The notes beneath the pieces were generated by a model. It was not told where the DNA came from, made no database searches, and saw only the letters and a program-made list of their open reading frames with translations. Of a stretch of DNA of 64,000 nucleotides, positions 10,741-23,203 are shown in pieces. The stretch comes from Sipunculus nudus (taxonomy: Eukaryota; Annelida; Sipuncula; Golfingiida; Sipunculidae), in contig CM049306.1 of NCBI GenBank assembly GCA_026874595.1, forward strand, positions 91,712,642-91,776,641, read 5' to 3'. Within the stretch, counting starts at the first letter, position 1; each line of letters starts with the position of its first letter. The translations under genes and the position numbers were made by a program.

Positions 10741-12840
10741 TGCAAAATCAAACTTAGAAATACAAAACAATTTAGACGAAACTTATACACTTTTACACGA
10801 TTTAGTCCTTGACTTTGGGTTATAAAAAAAAAATTTTTTAAATGTACTTGTATATTTCAAAGAAACCGTGCATGGCTTTTTCCGAAGGAGATTCATCACT
10901 CCTCGATTCAAAATCTTTGCGAGCATTTTCCACGAATACTTGTTTTGACCTTTCCTTGGAGGATTCATGTCAACCATAGTAGAACAAGTGACCCATGTGT
11001 CATGACGCTGAGCTGTTAGCATGACCTATGACATTATGGTCCAGAATTAACCCCTTTTTACATAACGCCTTTGCCACATTTGTAATAATGTTGCGGACAG
11101 ATATAACTGGCACGGCACATAACCTAATGATTTAACAGAAATTGGGACCTTGTACTAGCTTATACTGTGAAATTTTAGATGGTACCACTGGTGAACTACA
11201 GTGATAAACTCTACATAAGATCAACACATATAGTAAATATCAAACAGATTTCTAGGGAAAAGCCGAAAGAAGTAAGGGGAAATCGGTGCCATTGCATGCA
11301 TTTTTACGATAAGTCCGAATGCAGAAAAACTTCAATTCATATTCTTGAAGAAATACTCTGTTTAAACTGCTTAATAAATGCTTAATGTCTGATTAATGGA
11401 CGTTATTTTAATTGGATGACCAAAGGCAACAGGTGTCATTTATTTAAAAAATACCTAACTCAAGTATACTATGTTGCTTAGCAAAGAATCCCTCACGGAG
11501 ACAATCGTACGTTGCTGTAATATCGAAGTTTCAAAATAATAGCACAATTTGTTATAAATGAAAAATAGTAGGTGGTGCCACCTGTCATGTTCATGCTCAT
11601 AAAACATGTTAAACCATGTTTGATGACAATTAGATCTCGCACACAAAGGAATAAAGAAAGTTGCTTTATAGTGTGATATCAACGACGATACTAGTGTGAT
11701 CTTACATTAAACTTTTTATTGTTTTTATTCTTGTAGCTTTGCTTGGCTCCCTCAGGCGCATACACCCATCAATTGAGACGCTACGAAGTTATTTTTTTTT
11801 TTACAGCTCGCCTGCAGCACAAATATTAGTAACAATCCACTCCCAGGTTAATAAGGCTCACATTTGTATTTAGGACATTGGTTGCGTTGCCAAGTCCGGC
11901 ACCTTAAATATAGCGCCTCTGATGTTTTTCAATGTGTGATACTGGTAAGAAAAATAGTATACATTTGTGACCGACAATTAGAGCATTGGCAATTGTGTGT
12001 GTCGGGTGGGGGGGGGGGTCAATCGGACCAAATGTAATATGTCAGGGCCGAGTTTAAGGCTTTCATAGAACGGCCATATAATTATATAGCTTTCTCTTTT
12101 GATAACATAGGATTTTAGCTTTATAATCATGCAAGGATAATGTTTCTGCAGAGAGAAAATATGACATTAGATGCCTTGAGAGGTGTGCCTTTTCTACAGT
12201 TTGCGCTTGATATAAAAAGTCGGCGGTACATTTCTCTCTGGTTGCACCCATAAAATTACCAATGAAAAATGATTATCTGATAGTCTACTCTTATTAAATA
12301 ATAGGTCGTTCCACTTCCACTTTGGTACAGATTTATCAACCTCTTGTGACATTAAGACTTTTTTACATCGTAGCCATGTATCCGTTGCCAGAAAAACGGA
12401 AACAAGCCCAGTGAGAAGTGTTCAGAAGCAATGTTATTACATTTGTTTTGATTGACAGCTAACCGGCCCGGAAGCCCGCGTTCACAGGGCCCTTTGCCGG
12501 CGGGATGTTTGGATTCACTTCGTTAGCATGTGGCCTATACACGAAAACGAATGGTAACCTTGCACGGAGGTAGAACGAAGGTTTTATGGTTGATTTTTGT
12601 TCTGCAGACTCTTCTGATTATAGACCTGCCGGTTGCCAGCTAGATGAAATCGTAGATATAAAATATGTGTTTACAGTCACAATTTTCTCCGCATTTTGCA
12701 TGATAGTTGGGACCAATTCAAACAGAAGCGACAATGAGCGAGCCAATCAACGTGCTGGATACTTTACCAATACAACCGCAGGAAATCAATATTTAACCTC
12801 TTCCTGTGGGTGTTCCACGGGGACTGGTCCATCTTGTATA
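10741..12840. other. No gene recognised
   Basis: Mostly AT-rich. Around 10840-11040 there are short pieces resembling 10435-10460 and the block landmark also seen at 1345. A G-run lies near 12010. A GC-richer patch near 12450-12580 has no recognisable coding content. Confidence 0.5.
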
Positions 12841-12843
12841 TAT

Positions 12844-12892
<49 letters not shown>
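12841..12892. repeat. (TA)n microsatellite
   Basis: An uninterrupted TA dinucleotide run of about 46 bases follows a short imperfect TATA lead. An open frame that runs into it is not considered real. Confidence 0.95.
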
Positions 12893-12898
<6 letters not shown>

Positions 12899-14246
12899 AT
12901 TTTAATTGTTACTAAATATAACTTTTATAATAATCGACTGGTGATCATGGCTTGTACTGTCTAGTATTAAATCATTAAAAATATAGTAAATTCCATGAAC
13001 AGATTTCATATATTAATTTTTGGGTAATTTTAAAATTGTATCATACATTTTATTTTATTTAACCATAGATTATGTTCCTTGGTTTAAGAGAAGATGATAC
13101 TAGTGTATTGAAAACAAATACCAAAGACAGTATCGACCTTCATATCATTAATAGACTTTCAGTCTTAGTAAGAGATAAAATTTGGTCAAAGATTATATTT
13201 TACTTTACAGCCAAAAAAAAATTATCCACTGTGTTTAGATGTGTGTTTTGACAAGTGTGTCCTTCAAAATGTTAAAACATAACAAAGCTCCAAATTCTTT
13301 CAAGTTCAAGCTGTATGTAACAGCGAGATGTGAATAGTTTGTCCATGTATCGTAAAACGCCAGACGCCTTGCATTTTATGAAATAACTCTACAAATTTAT
13401 GAGAAGATATTAAAATGCCTTCGTCCCATGGTGGTCCTCACAGCAATTGGTAAATATGTTAATTATGATGTCATAAATGCAGCCGAGGTCAACTTCACGA
13501 ACGAACGTAATACTAACATGAACTTCAGTCCAAAAAACAACCATCCCTAATTATCTATTTACATCAGTGACGGGTCTATTATTCGTTAACATTGAGTATA
13601 TTTATTTTATAGATTCCATGTTTCTACCAGTACACAATAGGATACCTAGAAATGCTATTTCTAATATCAACATGAATAGTTTTATACATTTGGCTTTTAT
13701 ATGATGTTAAGGAATAAAAAAATAACACAACCCAGTAATAACAGTTCATCTACAGTATTATTCCTGGGTTATTTTCGAAGGTCTCCTCCACTTCTTTTAG
13801 TTTGATTTGTTTTATTTCAATAGTAAATAATGTTTTATATTAACACAGTGGTTATGTTTTATAATGCATTTGTAAAGGTCAGTGGTAAATAAATATAATT
13901 TACTCTCAGGAAATGTGATATCACCATGTGATAAACCGGCTTTACCCATAATTCTATATTTAATTGACTTTGAAGTGAGTAATTATGTGGCTATTTTCAT
14001 TTATATTATATAGGCAGGTAATTTATTGTTAGAGGTTACTGATAGAAATTCAACTTTACTCTCATGAAAACGTAATGTTACCATATAATCGACCTGTAAA
14101 TAAGAGAACTTAATTTATTCGTGTTTATATATTTTATATGACTTTCCTGCAATTAAATATATGGATATTTGAGTAATAATGTACATTTATAAATATGCAA
14201 CCACTACGGAGAGACAAATCTATAAACAGGCAGCTTTCACGGCAAC
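12893..14246. other. No gene recognised
   Basis: AT-rich non-coding sequence; nothing specific was seen up to the SINE target site. Confidence 0.5.
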
Positions 14247-14259
14247 TGTGTGATTACAG
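14247..14259. repeat. SINE target-site duplication, left
   Basis: TGTGTGATTACAG, identical to 14564-14576. The pair brackets the SINE exactly. Confidence 0.9.
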
Positions 14260-14563
14260 CTATTTTATTTTTTTTAATGGATAGGTCCATGGCCTGTTGG
14301 CGGCATTGGCTATTGGATGAGGAGAAAAGCATCCATAAGACAAGAATGATATGTAATTATTAAGACTTCTCCACTCATGTTTTATATGCACGGGGTAAGG
14401 AATAATCCAGAAGTCATAACCTGTCGTTAAGACATTAGAGCGAATCTCTGAAGTTCTGTAACGAAATTTCACCATTGTGCCCTTAAGGCTCAGGTGGGGT
14501 TCGAACCAGGGACCTTCAGCTCCGAAGTCCAACAACTTAAACACTAGGCTACGTCCTACCCCT
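14260..14563 (-). mobile_element. tRNA-derived SINE, complete
   Basis: A 304-bp short retroelement on the minus strand. Its tRNA-like head (from 14563 downward) has a box A form TAGCCTAGTG and a perfect box B, GGTTCGAACCC (14497-14507), the internal RNA polymerase III promoter. It ends in an A-rich tail (A-runs near 14262-14280) directly against the left target duplication. It is flanked by perfect 13-bp direct repeats, showing a single, fairly recent retroposition. The family name is not known to me. Confidence 0.88.
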
Positions 14564-14576
14564 TGTGTGATTACAG
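14564..14576. repeat. SINE target-site duplication, right
   Basis: Second copy of TGTGTGATTACAG, perfect match to 14247-14259. Confidence 0.9.
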
Positions 14577-14684
14577 TTTGCTTTGCACTTTGAAAGATGC
14601 AAATATGTGCTCGTAACCGAAGGGTTACTAATTCGTTAGCCTGAAACATTCCGGCGATTTCGATCAGTTCATATTTAGCTGAAA

Positions 14685-15919
14685 ATGCATTTATATGTAA
14701 CGGCCTTGTTATTTAATACTAGTCTACACGGGACACTTATGTATGGGTTGTGTCAATATAATGAAAATACAGTCAACTTATATACAGCGGATTACATAAT
14801 ATTCAGTTTGTCGCCAATACAGTAGGTCGAAGAAATATAACGTCAGTTTTCTTGAGCAATAATATGCTAACAACACTCGAGGATATTTTAACATTATTTC
14901 GTACGGGGAGATTCATCAACGTTTCAAACAATATCATAACCGACATCTCGATCCTTAGAGTGGATTTATTTTGGATATTTTCATAACTTAATGGAAAGCA
15001 ACTAGGAAATTGTCTTTAAGTCGTTGCCGAACTTGAAAACACTAATAATATCTGATAATATCTAATAATTTGATGAGTTGATATCTTTACAATATTTCAG
15101 CAACCAACAAACTAACAAACCTTCAGCTCGCTGTCCTTAGCAGTCTTAAACAACTGAGATATTTAATTTTGAAGAATAATAAAATCAACAAGTGTATCGT
15201 CGCTCTAGTGATATACTAAACCAGCTTCAGTTGTGGATCTCAGGAACAACCGACTTCTTCTTCCTTTCAATATTCCACGGACGTTCTCGTCGACTCGTTT
15301 CTTTCCCTCTCTGGCAGGCAATCCAATTTACTGTGAATGCAAGAGAAGTTTACTCTTTTGTCCAACAAAGGGAACTGGTCGAATGGGCATGTGACATGTC
15401 AACTGGGGTCTGTCCATTTATTGCTGATGTTGGTTGCCGATACACATTTCTTTAAGAAAAATTTCGGAGTTACCGACAACATTTCGTGTCATTGAAAGAA
15501 ACATTAACCATGTACGGGACATTACCTGAATGCTCACCCCTACAATAAATAACCAAGTGCTTGAAGACGCCATTTTCGTATGTTCAGCTTTTAGGGCCCT
15601 GCATAAAAGTTCATATTAATAATTAACAACAGTAGAGTTCATGATTATGGAGTACACAGTAATATATCTCAGCCAGCGCGGTGATGAAGAAGTCAGGAAA
15701 TTATACATGCTCCGCAAGGAAAAGGATTGGTCAAATAACGTTAATTATTCTCGTAAATAAAACATATGTTAAGAATATTTCAGAAATATTATGCTAAATG
15801 TGTAATTGACTTTGGACGTATTTCAAGCTCCCATTATTTGCTTTATATGTAAGGTGTTGCTTTTTTTCAGCGTTGTACCTTCTGATTATGTTAGTCACGT
15901 TTTGAACAAAACTGTTTTG
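14685..15919 (+). pseudogene. Decayed LRR-Ig receptor, copy F (inverted)
   Basis: The only plus-strand member of the receptor family. It starts at ATG 14685 with a signal-peptide remnant (MHLYVTALL), has a deletion just after it, then shows the N-cap (LCQYNENTV), LRRs, the C-cap region (15310-15455, with EWACD), the Ig region and the short-tail end (near 15919). Frameshifts and stops occur throughout, for example a TAG about 45 codons in. The 3' flank that follows is the inverted block flank. It groups with short-tail copies A, C and D by its end. Confidence 0.88.
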
Positions 15920-17900
15920 TAGACAGGAATTGTAAAATGTCATATTTGCTAGTTACACGATGATTATAATTAATCATGTAAAATATTTTGTTGATAGAGT
16001 TAATGATTTGTACATGAGGACAGTTAGATATCCCTATTTTGTAACTTCATTCAGCAAGCCCTGTTTTATATTTGATGATAATTAACATTACAGGTAATAT
16101 GTACACAAAACGACTGTGAATATGAAAATAGAAAAACTGGTGTTAAGCGAAGTTATGACAGCCTAAGCTAATCACAAGCTTAAATAATAATACTCTAAAG
16201 AATACAGGGCAGCTGCCAACGATAATTCCTTATGTGTAGTTTATCTGTAAAATAGTTCTGACGGGCGAAATCTACTGCTTTAACTTCAGGTCATGGTAAA
16301 GTAAGCTTATAAAATTGTTTAAGGTAAGATTGTACTACTAATACAGATATTTCTTGTTTACACATCTCGCGATTTGTATCTACCCTGATGAAATAGGATC
16401 ACAGAAAAATCATGAGCGCATAGTGCGATAATATATCTATATATATATATATAATATTTAACAAATGAATGGTTAAATCGCATATAAATAAAGTATGTTA
16501 ATATTGTACGGTTCGTACTTCATTTGACCATAGGAGAATGGGGATTCAGCGATCACCCTTTGTTTGTCGTCGGTCCGTCCGTCCGTTAAAGGGGCACAAA
16601 ACGCAACCGTTCGGACTGGAAACATATAACTAAAAATTAATGTATGTTCTAGGTAAATCCCCATGCATACCACGAATTAGATCACTGTGACCTATATATT
16701 CCGCAAGTTGCGCGCGTTTTGGAGTTTTTAGCATTAGAAAAATCAGTGTTGTGTTAGTGCTCTCGGCTGTAAAACAAAGACTTTGCACTCAACCTAAAAT
16801 TCAAACATATAACATTGTTACTCTGTAAAACATGAAGAAATTGGCCAAGTCATTTCTTCCGAATTGTTACGGACACAATTAAAAAATATTAACATTTTCG
16901 GCTGTAGATTTATCTAATTTTTACTTGAGACAAATATCTCAGTAATGATTCCATTGGTCTTTCAGTAATTCACCAAGTTTATTGATTATATAGAGTACTT
17001 TCATCTGGGGAAGAACCTACATTTTTATTTCTTTTATGCTTTTCCAGACTTAGAAAACAGCGTGAAATTATCATGAGTGTAGCCAAGAAAACAAATTCTT
17101 AACATTTGATGCACATATTAAAAAGGATGTATGATTTACACATATATGTATCATACACCATGGGAAATTTGAAGAAAACCCATTTGATAAATTATTCACA
17201 ACTCCCACAAATACAGTTGCAAAATTACTAAAATGACAGTTATCTTAGATGATAGAATTTCTCAGTGTCCTCAATCAGCTGAGCGTCATGACTCCGGGGT
17301 CACTTGTTCTATGAAGCATTGTTGTATGATCAGGAATTTCTCGCTTTGTAATTTATCTATACACTTCCGATTAAATAATTACATTTAACAATGTGGTTTT
17401 CTCTGCTGCTTCGGTGATTATACCATCCTTTCAACCAGATTAACAATTTGTATAAACAAGAACTCACCCAGGGGGTACAGTGATAACAAATAATACAGAA
17501 ATCAACGAGCGATAAATCATTCAGAAGGACCGTATAATTCTGTGGACCCTGACCCTGACCCTGACACGACACAGCAATAACATAATGTAATTTATTCATT
17601 TATGTACATATATTGATAAATAAAAAATAGCTCTTAAACCATATGATTATATAGCGCTAGCTGCACCCTTGGAAAATCCATGGTTAGATAAGATAAACAG
17701 CTCTGTAATGAGCTGGTAGTGACTAAATGTCTAACATTTTAATCCGGAGATATGAGCAGGGAATGTGTATTTCATATGGTCAACTTACAGGATATGAAAA
17801 TATCTATTGATTTCTTAGAAATCTCCAGGACTGCCCCCCCCCCCCCTTCAACATATTTACGCAAAGAATGGCAAATATACTACTCAGAAATCACACAAAT
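15920..17900. repeat. Inverted 3' flank of duplicated block (copy F)
   Basis: Runs as the reverse complement of about 3833 down to 790. For example, 16500-16570 mirrors 3180-3270, 17275-17400 mirrors 1230-1375, and 17640-17660 mirrors 1025-1050. A short (TA)n run lies at 16436-16453 and a C-run near 17836. No gene is seen. Confidence 0.8.
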
Positions 17901-19927
17901 AATTCCGTTTTGAAAATGAAGTGTACCAGGTAGAGCAATTGTTAAGCGAGGTCATTTCCTGACCTTGCATGGCGGAAAAAAAATCGGTTACTTTGGTAAA
18001 ATTTCTGTTATTTTTATTTTTATTTCAATGCAACCATTGATTTGCTCTGTCAAAACTGTCCAAAAGTATTTGTGTAAAAGTATATAAGTGAAGAACCAAT
18101 TAATATCTTATGTAACTGGTACGTGTATCATACATGATTGGCATTCGGCAGTCCATATGTAGGGGCTCCTGAGAATCAGCAACAAGGCATAGCATTTAAC
18201 TCAAAATGGATGTGTTTTAGTCGTAGTGATAAGTGTTAAATGAGTGGCCCGATATTCGTCAAATTTCTTGCAAAATATATCTGACTGAAACCTTTATATG
18301 AAGTGTCAGATTTATGAGCTTAAAAAAATAAAGGAATGCTTTGTATCATCATTAAGTATCGTGCAGTTTCACAACTTTACTAGCTTTTGCCTTTTAAGCT
18401 TAAATGTTCGGAATATACAATGTATTACTCAAGTAGGTAACATCAGTTTAACAATCATATTCATAAAGATTGACTTGTGTTACTTGTGAAAAATTGAAAG
18501 ATTACAAATAGCACCAGAAGCCGTACTCAAGGGATAAACCATATGATAAAAATACATAGCAAATTTCAGGGCAATCCATGCACTCATTACTCAGAAATTC
18601 AAGCTCATCTATGGATTTTTCCTTAAAATGGAGGTTTACAATTAATGTTCAGGACAAAATGGAGGAGCTGGTTATGCTGATTGTGTTCAAAATTTACATG
18701 ATCACCGGTATATATGTCAAAATATGGCACAGTATTGATGTTTTATTAACCTATAGATAATCATAGTACATAAAATTCGAACATTATCCAAAATACGAAA
18801 TTTTACGGTTCCTATCAACATGTTGTTTCTATTTCACGTTCAAAAGAAAACAGGTCATCTTGATCTTATTTGGAGATTTAGATTAATTTCATCTGGATCT
18901 GTCTGGATTAGATCAATCGCTTTCGAATGATTAGAACTTGTAACCTTTCTTTGGACTTGTGGATACGGACGGAATATGGTCTGTAAAAAACGAAAGCTGA
19001 ATGATTAAGACAGGATGAGCTGTTCTTATATCTTAACGTCAGTTTATGAATTCTGGATTGTTCCTAACCCTCCTGCATATTAAACCTGAAATCCAGAAGG
19101 CTTAAAAATTATATATCATTCTTATCACATGGATAACCATATCCTCACTCAATAGACCTTGTAACCAACCGGCCACGGACGTATCCATTAAAAAAAGACC
19201 AGCTGAAAATACATAAATTATTCTAAGGTTGATATTCATGGGTGAAATAGTCAGGTTTCGGTCGAAGATGATAAACTGATGAATAATTGTCATGGTTATA
19301 ACTTTCGGGATGAACAATAACCTTATCAAGTTCTATAATTGTAATGATGATTCTAACTTACTTATTAATTTAGTTATCTGGATGTTTTCTGGGGTATTTT
19401 GGGGGGTTTTTTTGGTTTTGTTTTTTTTTTTTTTTGTTCATCAATCTGTGTTAAATTCCTTTTCCTTGAGGCTATTTCATGACTCGTTTCTTTTCACATA
19501 CAACAATATAACAAAGTTGCAGACCGTGCATCTATTTTCTATGAAAAAAAAACCTTTGCCAGGATATGCCCAGGACCAACCTACACCATGCATGTGCGTC
19601 TTTTCTGAGCATGCATGTCTCCTAAGCTATTTCTTGTTTCCCACATTGCCGACAAATGATACTTTTCTTCCGTAAAACGTTAAATATGTCACGATCATTC
19701 CCTGAAGGAATAAGTGTTATATTGCTAGTTTTATACAACTTTGCAATTACTTCACCTTGGTCTGATTACACACGCCCGGCACAGAGCCAAGATTTAGACA
19801 AATGAGAGCTGGTGTTTCTGGGTAATCAAACCAACGAGAGAGGGTGTCGCATCTCCTAATTTGGAGCAGGATGTACAATGACATACAACGCTCTCATTGG
19901 TCGGTAACAATTCTGGACTGCGTGCAC
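17901..19927. other. No gene recognised
   Basis: AT-rich sequence between the inverted block and copy B. A T-rich low-complexity patch lies at 19390-19440. Short open frames at 18298-18760 and 19292-19675 have no recognisable domains. Confidence 0.5.
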
Positions 19928-20119
19928 ACCCTGGTGGTCAGAGCCAGAAAACCTTGTTAAACATGGCAGATGTAATAAACAAGGAGACCTAGGACGACGG
20001 CAGTATATATCCGTGCCATGAAGAGCATATCCCAGTGTGAGCTTTCATTATCACATCTACATAGAAAGACTTCTTCCAGAAGCGCTTTTCTCGCGCTTTT
20101 CTATTATCAAACAAATGAC
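19928..20119. repeat. Long-tail-type 3' flank, copy B
   Basis: Shared with 41940-42104 (3' of copy E) but absent from the short-tail copies A, C, D and F, which carry a different 3' flank. The AATAAA seen after E is not kept here: the equivalent site reads ATAATAGAA. Confidence 0.75.
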
Positions 20120-20392
20120 CTAAAAATCGAGTCCCAGGCAAAATAATCCCTCGGCCTTGGTCTTATCTGTGTCTGATGAGAGAACTGAATTAGGTCCATA
20201 AACACTGTCTTCATAAAGACCCTCTTCTGGGCCATGACGCTCGTCCGACTCTTGATTACCTGGGTTAATGTCTTGGTAGCCAAACGAGTCACATGACATG
20301 CGTCGTTCAACCGGGACCTGTGCACAAGACGCCATCTGACGCGTATACATGGCATTTGATACGCTTGGCGCGCTTCTTCGGCGGGTTTGCTT
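20120..20392 (-). other. Untranslated remainder of copy B tail, still open
   Basis: Directly after the TGA of copy B the same frame stays open for 90 more codons and ends at TAG 20120-20122. The encoded residues align with the cytoplasmic tail of copy E: basic start KQTRRR, then SVSNAMY, DSFGYQDI and a YEDSVY core. The C-terminal YLTL of E is not kept. A conserved open frame after one substitution suggests either a recent nonsense change, stop readthrough, or a sequencing error. Confidence 0.8.
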
Positions 20393-21697
20393 TCACTGCA
20401 CCGTTTTAGAACAACATATCCCGAAGAGGAAAAGGTTAGGAATAAAAAATAGCAGTGAGAGCATCCATGGAAGATGTGTTTTGAACCAGCTTCCCTGACA
20501 CGTGCGGGTTTCCAAATATTCCCGCTGAAAGTATTTAGAAGGATCGGTCTCATTTATGCGTATAAATGACGTCACCTGACTAATCATGTTTCTGGCGGTG
20601 CATGTGTAATTTCCTGCCTTATTCATCACTGCACTGACTGAGATAAACTTATCGTGTTGCCCATGATCATGAACTCTGCTGTAAGGTGTTATTAACGTGA
20701 CCTTTAATGCCGGAGCTCCAGAGGCTGAACATACCAAAATGGCGTCTTCCAGTATCTGTTGATGTATCACAGGAGATGAGCATTCGGGTAATCTCCCGTA
20801 CATGGTTAACATTTTATTGTCAATCACACGACATGCTGTCGGTATCTCCGATCTTATTTTATGCAGAAATGCATATCGGCAACTAACATCAGCAGGAAAT
20901 AAAGAGAAACCTGCAGTATCACATGCCCATTCGACCAATTTCCTTCGCTGGACATAGGAGTAAAATGAACTTCTCTTGCATTCACAGTAAATCGGATTAC
21001 CAACCACAGACAAGATTAAACGAATCGACGAGAAAGTCCGTGGGACATCGAAAGGGAGAAAAAGTCGGTTGTTCCTGAGATCCAAGAACTGAAGCTGGTC
21101 GAGGAATACATCACCAGAGAAGACACATCGGCTGATTTCATTATTCTTCAGAATCAAATGCTTCAGCTGTGTAAGACTGCTAAAGACATCGAAGGTAAGG
21201 TTTGTTAGTTTGTTGGCTGCTAGATTTAAAGATTCTAAAAATTTTGATCCATGGAAGGTAATATTCCTTACATGCCTTATCCCATTGTCAGTCATTAACA
21301 GTGTTTTTAAGCTCGGCAGCGAATTTATGACCATGTCCTCGTTGCTTCCCAGTAAATTATGGGATATATCCAATATGATAACATTATGGAAATCTACTCC
21401 AAGGTTCGAGATCTCGGTAACGTTATTATTTGAAACGTTGATGAAAATACCCATTGAAAATAATATTAAAATATCCTTCAGTGATGTTAGCATGTTATTG
21501 CTCAGAAAAACTGACGTAACATTCCTCCAAGCTGCGCTATGGGCAACAGACCGATCATCATTCAATCCGCGGTGCGTACAGTTAAATGTAGTTTCATTAT
21601 ATTGACATAGCTCATCCTTGAGTTTCCCGTGTAATCCCCGATTCCCAAACGTTACACTGGTATAAACTATAACTAAGGCCGTTGTATATAAATACAT
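20393..21697 (-). CDS. LRR-Ig transmembrane receptor, copy B (long-tail type, premature stop)
   Basis: A 434-residue single-exon receptor from ATG 21695-21697. Layout: signal peptide (1-18), LRR N-cap, LRRs (58-225), LRR C-cap with NPIYCECK (about 235-273), C2-type Ig (about 300-375) and a membrane span with MLSLLFFIPNLFLFGICC (about 411-428). It ends six residues later at TGA 20393-20395. Copy E has TGC (Cys) at that codon and continues, so a single base change truncates the tail here while the frame downstream remains open to 20120. The ectodomain is almost the same as copy A. The span, the juxtamembrane part (KYFQREYLE, RTCQGSWF) and the 3' flank match E. If translated as written, it is a receptor with almost no cytoplasmic part. 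Confidence 0.8.
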   Translation of the reverse strand: MYLYTTALVIVYTSVTFGNRGLHGKLKDELCQYNETTFNCTHRGLNDDRSVAHSAAWRNVTSVFLSNNMLTSLKDILILFSMGIFINVSNNNVTEISNLGVDFHNVIILDISHNLLGSNEDMVINSLPSLKTLLMTDNGIRHVRNITFHGSKFLESLNLAANKLTNLTFDVFSSLTQLKHLILKNNEISRCVFSGDVFLDQLQFLDLRNNRLFLPFDVPRTFSSIRLILSVVGNPIYCECKRSSFYSYVQRRKLVEWACDTAGFSLFPADVSCRYAFLHKIRSEIPTACRVIDNKMLTMYGRLPECSSPVIHQQILEDAILVCSASGAPALKVTLITPYSRVHDHGQHDKFISVSAVMNKAGNYTCTARNMISQVTSFIRINETDPSKYFQREYLETRTCQGSWFKTHLPWMLSLLFFIPNLFLFGICCSKTVQ

Positions 21698-23203
21698 TCT
21701 CAAGTATAAATGAACTGAACAGAATCGTCGGAAGCTGCTCTGGAATCAACAAATTGTAATCTGATGTATCCGATCACTTCATACATTACAGAATGCAAGG
21801 TTGTGACTACTACTTCTTTCCTGCCTGTCAGTTGAGCTTGCATTTCGTACAAAAATTAAAGGGCAGAAACAACCAACCATGGAGGACAATCAAAATATGT
21901 ACGTGAAACATAGCCAGAGGGGGACTCTGATCTTTCCAGATTTATCAAATAATACAACAATGTTTTCTGACAATACCTACTATATGAATAACCACTATTT
22001 TCATATATTACAGACGGTAACCACAACTCAAATAAGTCTGCTTTGTTTTAATTGTTAGGCTTATTGCTTTATATTGGCTTTCAAAGCAAAGGCATAAAAG
22101 AGGTCAAACGCATGGACATGTGTAAATTCACTATATTGCATCTATGCAGTTAATGAAAATTTTGTAAACAGTGGTTATACATAATAAAATCATAATAAGT
22201 TTGCTACCAACTAACACAATTAAGTAATTCAAATGTCTGTGGCTTGACCGCTCATCCATGTTTGTGCGGGTTCGTTAATTGGCCGGATTGACCTCGTATC
22301 TTTAGTATACCGAAGCCGGTTTTAGTTCACATGTGAGTTATATATAGCCATGTATGACGCGGCGTTCGTCCTCTGAGCGTCTGTCGTCCGGCTTTTTAAC
22401 AGCTTTTCTCAGCAATGCCGGGCGAAGTCTCGCCAAGGTTAACGCCCATATTGGGACTTCCTGTTGATTTTTTTGGCACATTTCTTAAAGAATTTATAGG
22501 CATTATTGTATATTTTATTTAAAACCTTTAGAAAATTGTACTTTTTTTCTTCTAGGATGGCTTGTTACGTTATCATAATGTAACAATCAAAGAATAAAGA
22601 AAGGTCTATCATAACCACAAATATCCCGGTCATAATGCATAATTTTGCATAAATTGATGCAACTGGGGATTCAGAACTGACACAAACAATAGTCTATCAA
22701 ATGAATGTTTGCCCATTGTTTGTGAGTTCAGTCTTATCCTATATATTTTGTCACCAGTTGTTGGGTTGATCCTTAAAAAAATTGAAATGTATTTATTTAG
22801 GTAAAGGTTGGCCAGAATGTTAATTTTTAGGACATGTAATCTAGTCCATTTAAGTATTTTCCTCTTGTAAAATCTGTATATACAGGCCTCTACTTGTCAC
22901 GGCTGCTAGTGACATGATTAATAATCCGGATATATGTGACCCAGCACGAAAGGAAAAACTCTGTGTCAGAAAGTAATAGGACAAGGTCACATATGAAGAT
23001 TATTCTCAATTTGGTTTTCATATGGTTAATTCCTGTTTAGAGTGTTTAAATTATTTTAAACTTCACCTCTATGTAAGTTACCAAGTGCTAAAGGTTAAAC
23101 ATGAATTTGGGATAAAAATATCAAGATCAAAAGTGGAGATAAACTTATGATTAGCTCCTGTTACGATTGATTTATTCGATTCAGTTTATGGATCTAATTC
23201 CTT

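Noticed and set aside
12841-12892. CRISPR-like or satellite array
   Set aside because: Simple dinucleotide repeats only; no spacer structure anywhere in the window.
12586-12915. 109-codon frame ending in a TA microsatellite
   Set aside because: Its C-terminal part is the dinucleotide repeat and no domain is recognisable.
14260-14649. 129-codon minus-strand frame
   Set aside because: Lies over the SINE and its flank; chance open frame.
20107-20553. 148-codon minus-strand frame overlapping the end of copy B, with a similar one at 42152-42421
   Set aside because: Wrong frame relative to the receptor tail; the receptor frame explains the conservation.
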